NCBI RefSeq assembly: GCF_024713945.1 | Contig: NC_134679.1 | Location: 2,919,001-2,983,000 of the forward strand | DNA: 64,000 nt | DNA from: Dermatophagoides farinae | Lineage: Eukaryota; Arthropoda; Arachnida; Sarcoptiformes; Pyroglyphidae | Reading direction: 5' to 3' | In this document: positions 59,501-64,000 of the stretch, piece by piece | Numbering within the stretch: the first letter of the stretch is position 1 | Layout of the letters: each line of letters opens with the position of its first letter | Position numbers and translations under genes: made by a program | Notes under the pieces: model-generated | Database searches by the model: none | Seen by the model: only the letters and a program-made list of their open reading frames with translations | What the model was told of the DNA's origin: nothing

Positions 59501-62430
59501 GTCGGTGATCGGTTTTGATGGTGCCATATCGATGCTCAAATCATTGACGAACATCAGTCTTCTGGTTCGTAAAGGTGTTGCCAGACATATATTTGAGTGG
59601 TAAGTATTTTCGAATTTAATATTTAGTTATTATTCGTTGTTCAACTCTATTTGCCACACATTTTAAGCCGTGATCATTATAGTACAATCAACAATGATGC
59701 TTCCACATCTAATGGTGGTTCATCACAGCAACAAACAACATTGAACAAGTGCCATTATTTATCGCCAACTAAGCATCAACAGCAACAGCAGCAATACTTT
59801 TCATCAACATCCTGTTCATCTTCGAAATCATCGAAATCAAAGTCAAAATCAAACAATATTCCATCGTCAAGAATTTCTACTACTTCAACCAATAATAAAA
59901 AACATGGTTCAAAAAGTAAAGTTTTATATAGTGTTCCACATCCACCATTACCAGTGCCGGTACCACCGCCAGTCCCACCCCCACCTTCTACTAGTTCGAC
60001 ATTAGTGTCAGTGAAAACCGGAAATAAAAGTCCAGCGAAAAACAGCCCAACTTATCAATCACATCAGCATTACAAAACTGCATCAACAAATCTCTCAACA
60101 TTTCAGGGTACTGGAACTACATCAGCATCATCTTCATCATCATCGAATTATTGTTCTGCATATTCTTCGGTTCAAATTTCTGCATCTTCCATCAATGCTT
60201 CACCAGGTTCGTCATCATCATTATCATCGTCTTCGTTGAATTCTTGTGAAAAAAATCGATGTTGTTGTAAACGTCAACGTTCCAAGGATGAATATCAGCA
60301 ACAACAACAGTCAATTTGTAATCGGCCGTCTACTTTTCCAGTGGACAATGTTTCTTATGCACATCCTATACCATCATCATCAATTGTTCCGGTTTTACCT
60401 CCAGTAGTACCACCCGTAACATTATTCACAAACGTACATCATGTTGATCAAGTAACAAATGCTGTAGCCAATTCGATTCGAATATTACAGGAAGTTCGGG
60501 AAAAAGAGGAGAAACTTGTTGAGGCTTCTCGAAAATTGAACGAAGAACATGAAAAACTTTGTAGAGAAAAAGAAAAATTAGAAATTGAAAAGTAAGTACT
60601 TTGTACTCGTAGGTTTTTTTTTTTGGTCAAAATGAAATCCAAATAAACAATTTTAATCATAATTGTGATTGTCCTTTCAAATTTTGAAATTTTAGCCAGA
60701 AAAATTTAGGATAATAATTTGCCCATGTTTGTCCTGTTTATCAAACAATAAACATGATTTTTTTCATTGTATTTGATACAGGAAAGAATTGTTGTTGAAT
60801 AAAGAAAGCATATATCATTCGCATCATCATCATCATCATTCTGCACAACACCAAATAGCTGATGGAAATCATCTTCATAATAATGGTAGCCATCATTATC
60901 ATCATCCAAGTCAATCATCATCATCATCATCATCGACTATGACGACAACTTCATCATTATTACAACAACATCATTACAGTACTATAGGATCATCGACATC
61001 TTCAATATCATCTTCATCACCAAATTGTCCCTCATCATCATTATCTTCATCGAACGTAATGATACAACAACCACCACGACCACCATCATCACCGCCAATG
61101 GGCACAATTAATTCGGCAATCAATGGACAATGTATGCCACAATTTTCATTTCTTGAAGAAATCAAAGCTATGGGTGAGAATGGTCGCCGAAGACATTTAC
61201 GGCCAGTGAATTCGATCGAATCCAATAATAATTCGTCGATTATTGATGATAATAATCATTTGGATCATAATTCTTCATCGGCCATTTCAACTGTGGATAA
61301 AAATAAATTATTACGTCGTCCACCTTTTGGCGGTGGAAAAGATAACGGTAATAGCAGCAATGGCGTTGGATGTTCAGGTGTTGGCAGCAAAGATGCTTCG
61401 GATAATAAAAAACGACAACATGGTATGTAATGTTTTTTTTTGTTTTTTGTTTTATCATAAATGTCTAGTTCCAATGTATTACTTTGAAATTAAATTCATC
61501 ATTCATTGATCAAAAATAATATTTATCCCAATTTTTTCTATCATTTTTCTTTCTCTTACCCGCATAGAACTTTTAATGGAAGAATTTAGGATAGCACATC
61601 AGAAAATGTTTGGCAGACAAAATCGACAACATCCTCATCATAATCGCTTGAATGAACAGCAAGGCGATGTCCATGATAATGTTGATGATGATGTTGGTCA
61701 AGATGTGAAGGATTGTATAGATAAAAATGATAAACATAAAGATGTTGAGGATCAACATTATCGATTATCATCAATCAATAATAATAAAAATAATGTCGAT
61801 GATCATAAATCATCTTTAAAATTATCAAACCATCAGGATAACGACAATGATTCGTTGGACAATATGATACCGGTTGAATCATCATTAAACAAGTTGAATT
61901 CAAATTCATCCATTACCAATACAATATCGGCTCCGACCATAACGACATTGTTAAATGTATTTCCTAGACGTAATTTTCCCAACCAAACAATGTCCAATCA
62001 ACATGTGAAACAAATTCCATCATCATCATCATCATTATCGACATTGAAATCAACATCATCATCATCATCATCATCACCATCGAATGATCGACCAATTTTG
62101 TCCAGTTTCTCTACCACCAAAACTAACACATCGACAATCAATAATAATATTTCTAAAAATAGATCAGTCGAAATGGACCATTCGATATCGTTGTCAGCAG
62201 CAAAATTTGTATTGAAAAAATCTACATCAACATTTGCATTATCAGCACCACAACAATCGCAATTGTCATCATTTAAAACATCAACTTACAATAAAACATC
62301 AAAGGCTATCGATGATCATCGTCTTTTATCGACAACAACCGGATCCAATCTAAAATCATCAACAGCATCAACTTCGACAACGGCGAATCGTATAACTATC
62401 AAAGTTCTTTCACCAAAAATTCCAGCTTAA
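56559..62430 (+). CDS. Harmonin (USH1C)-like PDZ scaffold protein
   Basis: Cytoplasmic scaffold; vertebrate harmonin organises actin-based protrusions in hair cells and gut. Exons 56559-56943, 58512-58585, 58662-59599, 59668-60591, 60782-61422 and 61568-62430 give 1274 residues. PDZ1 (about 110-195) is built from the first three exons: QSLGFSIRGG, then GIGFYVSDVQPDSLADKQG, GDQIFRING. It is followed by VVPFKG...KLTWKRL, matching the harmonin PDZ1 extension. PDZ2 (about 374-455) has SSLGCSVVNG, PGIFIQHVKEGKLAQKCGLEIGD. A coiled coil follows (about 731-785, EVREKEEKLVEASRKLNEEH). The rest is His-, Ser-, Pro- and Asn-rich low-complexity sequence. No third PDZ is seen, and the N-terminal harmonin domain is absent from the exons found. 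Whirlin or PDZD7 are close alternatives. A missed upstream exon is possible. Confidence 0.82.
56944..58511 (+). other. Large first coding intron of the harmonin-like gene
   Basis: 1568 nt from donor GTGGTG|GTAAGTG to acceptor TTCCATAG|GTTGG, splitting PDZ1 after the FSIRGG carboxylate-binding loop. It is far longer than the 50-75 nt introns typical of this window. No coding exon is seen inside it. Confidence 0.75.
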
Positions 62431-64000
62431 ATTATCATTCCTTCTTGTTTTTTCTTTTTTATTGTAAAATAATTTTTTTTGCATTCATTTTTCTTGTTTT
62501 CGTTTTTTATATATTTAATCAATGGATTTTTTTCCCTTTTGGATGTTCAATTGAATATTGTTGTGGAATAAATTACACCTATGTTCTTTTATTATTTGTG
62601 TATGAAGCGTTTAAAAGATTTTTCAACTAAATGAATGTTCAACAATCAAACTATTGTTTTTGATTTATTTATTATTATCATCGATAAGTAATAATTTATT
62701 CGACAAAGCTTGAAACGAAAATGTTCGGACATGTTTGAAATTATTACTCGATAATCGATTACTCGTTCATGTAATAAAAATAAATTGTTGATAATAACTG
62801 GCATTGGTTTTTTTTCAATATTTACATGTAGATCGATGGATAGATAGATGATAGATTGTAGCCAAAGTTGAAAATCAAATTTAATCCTTTATATAGGATG
62901 AAATGTGAGAAAAAATAATAATCCTAATCCGGTGCCCAATATCGAAAAAGAAAAAAAAATCCATTCAAACCGATTGATTAGATGATCCATTCGAATGAAT
63001 TATACCGAAAATGAAAATAAATTTCACTTTTCTAACTATCTACTTCACACGCACACACACACACACACAAAATTACATGTCAAACAAAATCAACTACACA
63101 GTGTTAATCGTTTTATATCTTGATGATGGTGGTCATGGAAATAGAAATTATAAATACTGATGATTGGTGTTGGGAACATAAAAATATTCTATTTTAAGTT
63201 TTGTGACTGCATCATAATGTAACTAAAAAGGATTGAATGTGAAATATTATAAAAGGTTATGCATACATATACAATGGATCGTTGTGAAATTTCAAATATG
63301 CATGAAAAAGGAAATAATGATAAATTTTTATTTGTTTTTATTTTTCTTTTCATTATTTAGTGGCAATCAAGATGTTTGGATTCGATAATTAGCAGGCAAT
63401 AGAATGTTTCCAATAGGAAAATTACAATCACGACATTCGACTTAATGGTTCTATATACTACTAATTATAGTAACATGATTTAGAACAAAATTCGGGACAA
63501 AATTTCCAGCCATTTATGTCGGACAATTCAAAATATTTTCTTTACCGTGTTTTTTCATTGAAAAAAAACTATACTTGAAAAATAAAATTGAAATATCGTC
63601 ACCATTGCTGATGTCTATGATTGTTAATGTATTTTTTTTTATTTCAATTGAAAACACACATACACACGCACAAAATTTCACTCTCAAATTCGAACAAATA
63701 AACAAACAAACAAACATTGGACATTTTTCTTATATTTTCATTTTCAACATTTTGTCTATCTTCCGCTATACGTAATAATAATAATAATAAATAACGGAAA
63801 CAAGATATGAAAATGTTGATCACTGATACCGATTGAGCTTCTTTTATGCCACTTCCATGTATGGATGGAAACTGTATTGCCATCAATATCAACATTTCCA
63901 TCGTTATCGTCGTCATCATCATCATCATCATCCACCGATAAATGAACAAGAGAATGGTCACCAAAGATGTATATTTTTTTCATTATTATTTATCATTTTT
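62431..64000. other. Non-coding end of the window
   Basis: The left part should be the 3' untranslated region of the harmonin-like gene, with an AATAAA near 62567. The rest is AT-rich with a CA repeat at about 63048-63069, ATA repeats near 63776-63790 and CATCAT near 63914-63931. Short frames here come from these repeats and no gene is supportable. Confidence 0.55.

Noticed and set aside
1-64000. Direct repeats (CATCAT, ACA, CA) considered as a CRISPR array or satellite
   Set aside because: They are mono- to trinucleotide simple repeats with no unique spacers, and the genome is eukaryotic.

Overview
This window is nuclear DNA of a eukaryote. It is very AT-rich and full of CATCAT/GATGAT, CA/TG, CAA and poly(A)/(T) tracts. 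The genes are broken by short introns (many about 50-70 nt) with GT..AG ends and donors close to GTAAGT. A Sidestep-family guidance receptor points to an arthropod. Compact genes, tiny introns and Asn/Ser/His-rich proteins fit an acariform mite such as a house dust mite; that placement is an inference and was not tested by a search. I found no bacterial operon, CRISPR array, phage or recognisable transposon.

Layout. 1-5.7 kb: no supported gene. 5.7-12.5 kb (-): an 11-exon Sidestep-family adhesion receptor. 15.1-16.4 kb (+): an Asn/Ser-rich protein of unknown function. 16.7-32.9 kb: a dense block of conserved housekeeping genes, namely ZMPSTE24 prenyl protease (-), FBXO28 F-box protein (+), ZDHHC16 palmitoyltransferase (-), EXOC3/Sec6 (+), SLC35B1 (+), DUS1L tRNA dihydrouridine synthase (-), PEX13 (-), SEC22B SNARE (+) and DHX33 helicase (+, with a one-base frameshift). 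33.4-40.0 kb: four small LITAF-domain genes on the + strand, the last two separated by an IGHMBP2-type helicase on the - strand. 42.1-43.4 kb (+): an ILRUN homologue. 43.8 kb (-): a 61-residue secreted peptide with a knottin cysteine pattern. 44-56.5 kb: about 12.5 kb without a supportable coding exon. 56.6-62.4 kb (+): a harmonin (USH1C)-like scaffold with two PDZ domains and a coiled coil.

How the genes relate. They are not an operon. Several act in membrane traffic or at organelle membranes: SEC22B and SLC35B1 at the ER, EXOC3 at the plasma membrane, ZDHHC16 in membranes, PEX13 in peroxisomes and LITAF proteins at endosomes. The shared neighbourhood probably reflects compaction: divergent pairs share promoters of 250-900 nt and convergent pairs have stop codons 86-360 nt apart.

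Exon models were built by hand from reading frame, splice consensus and remembered family sequence. For each unbroken gene the exon lengths sum to a multiple of three. Untranslated exons, polyadenylation sites and transcription starts are mostly not determined. The best targets for a second look are the DHX33 frameshift, the LITAF cluster with its mosaic introns and split start codon, and the knottin-like peptide gene.
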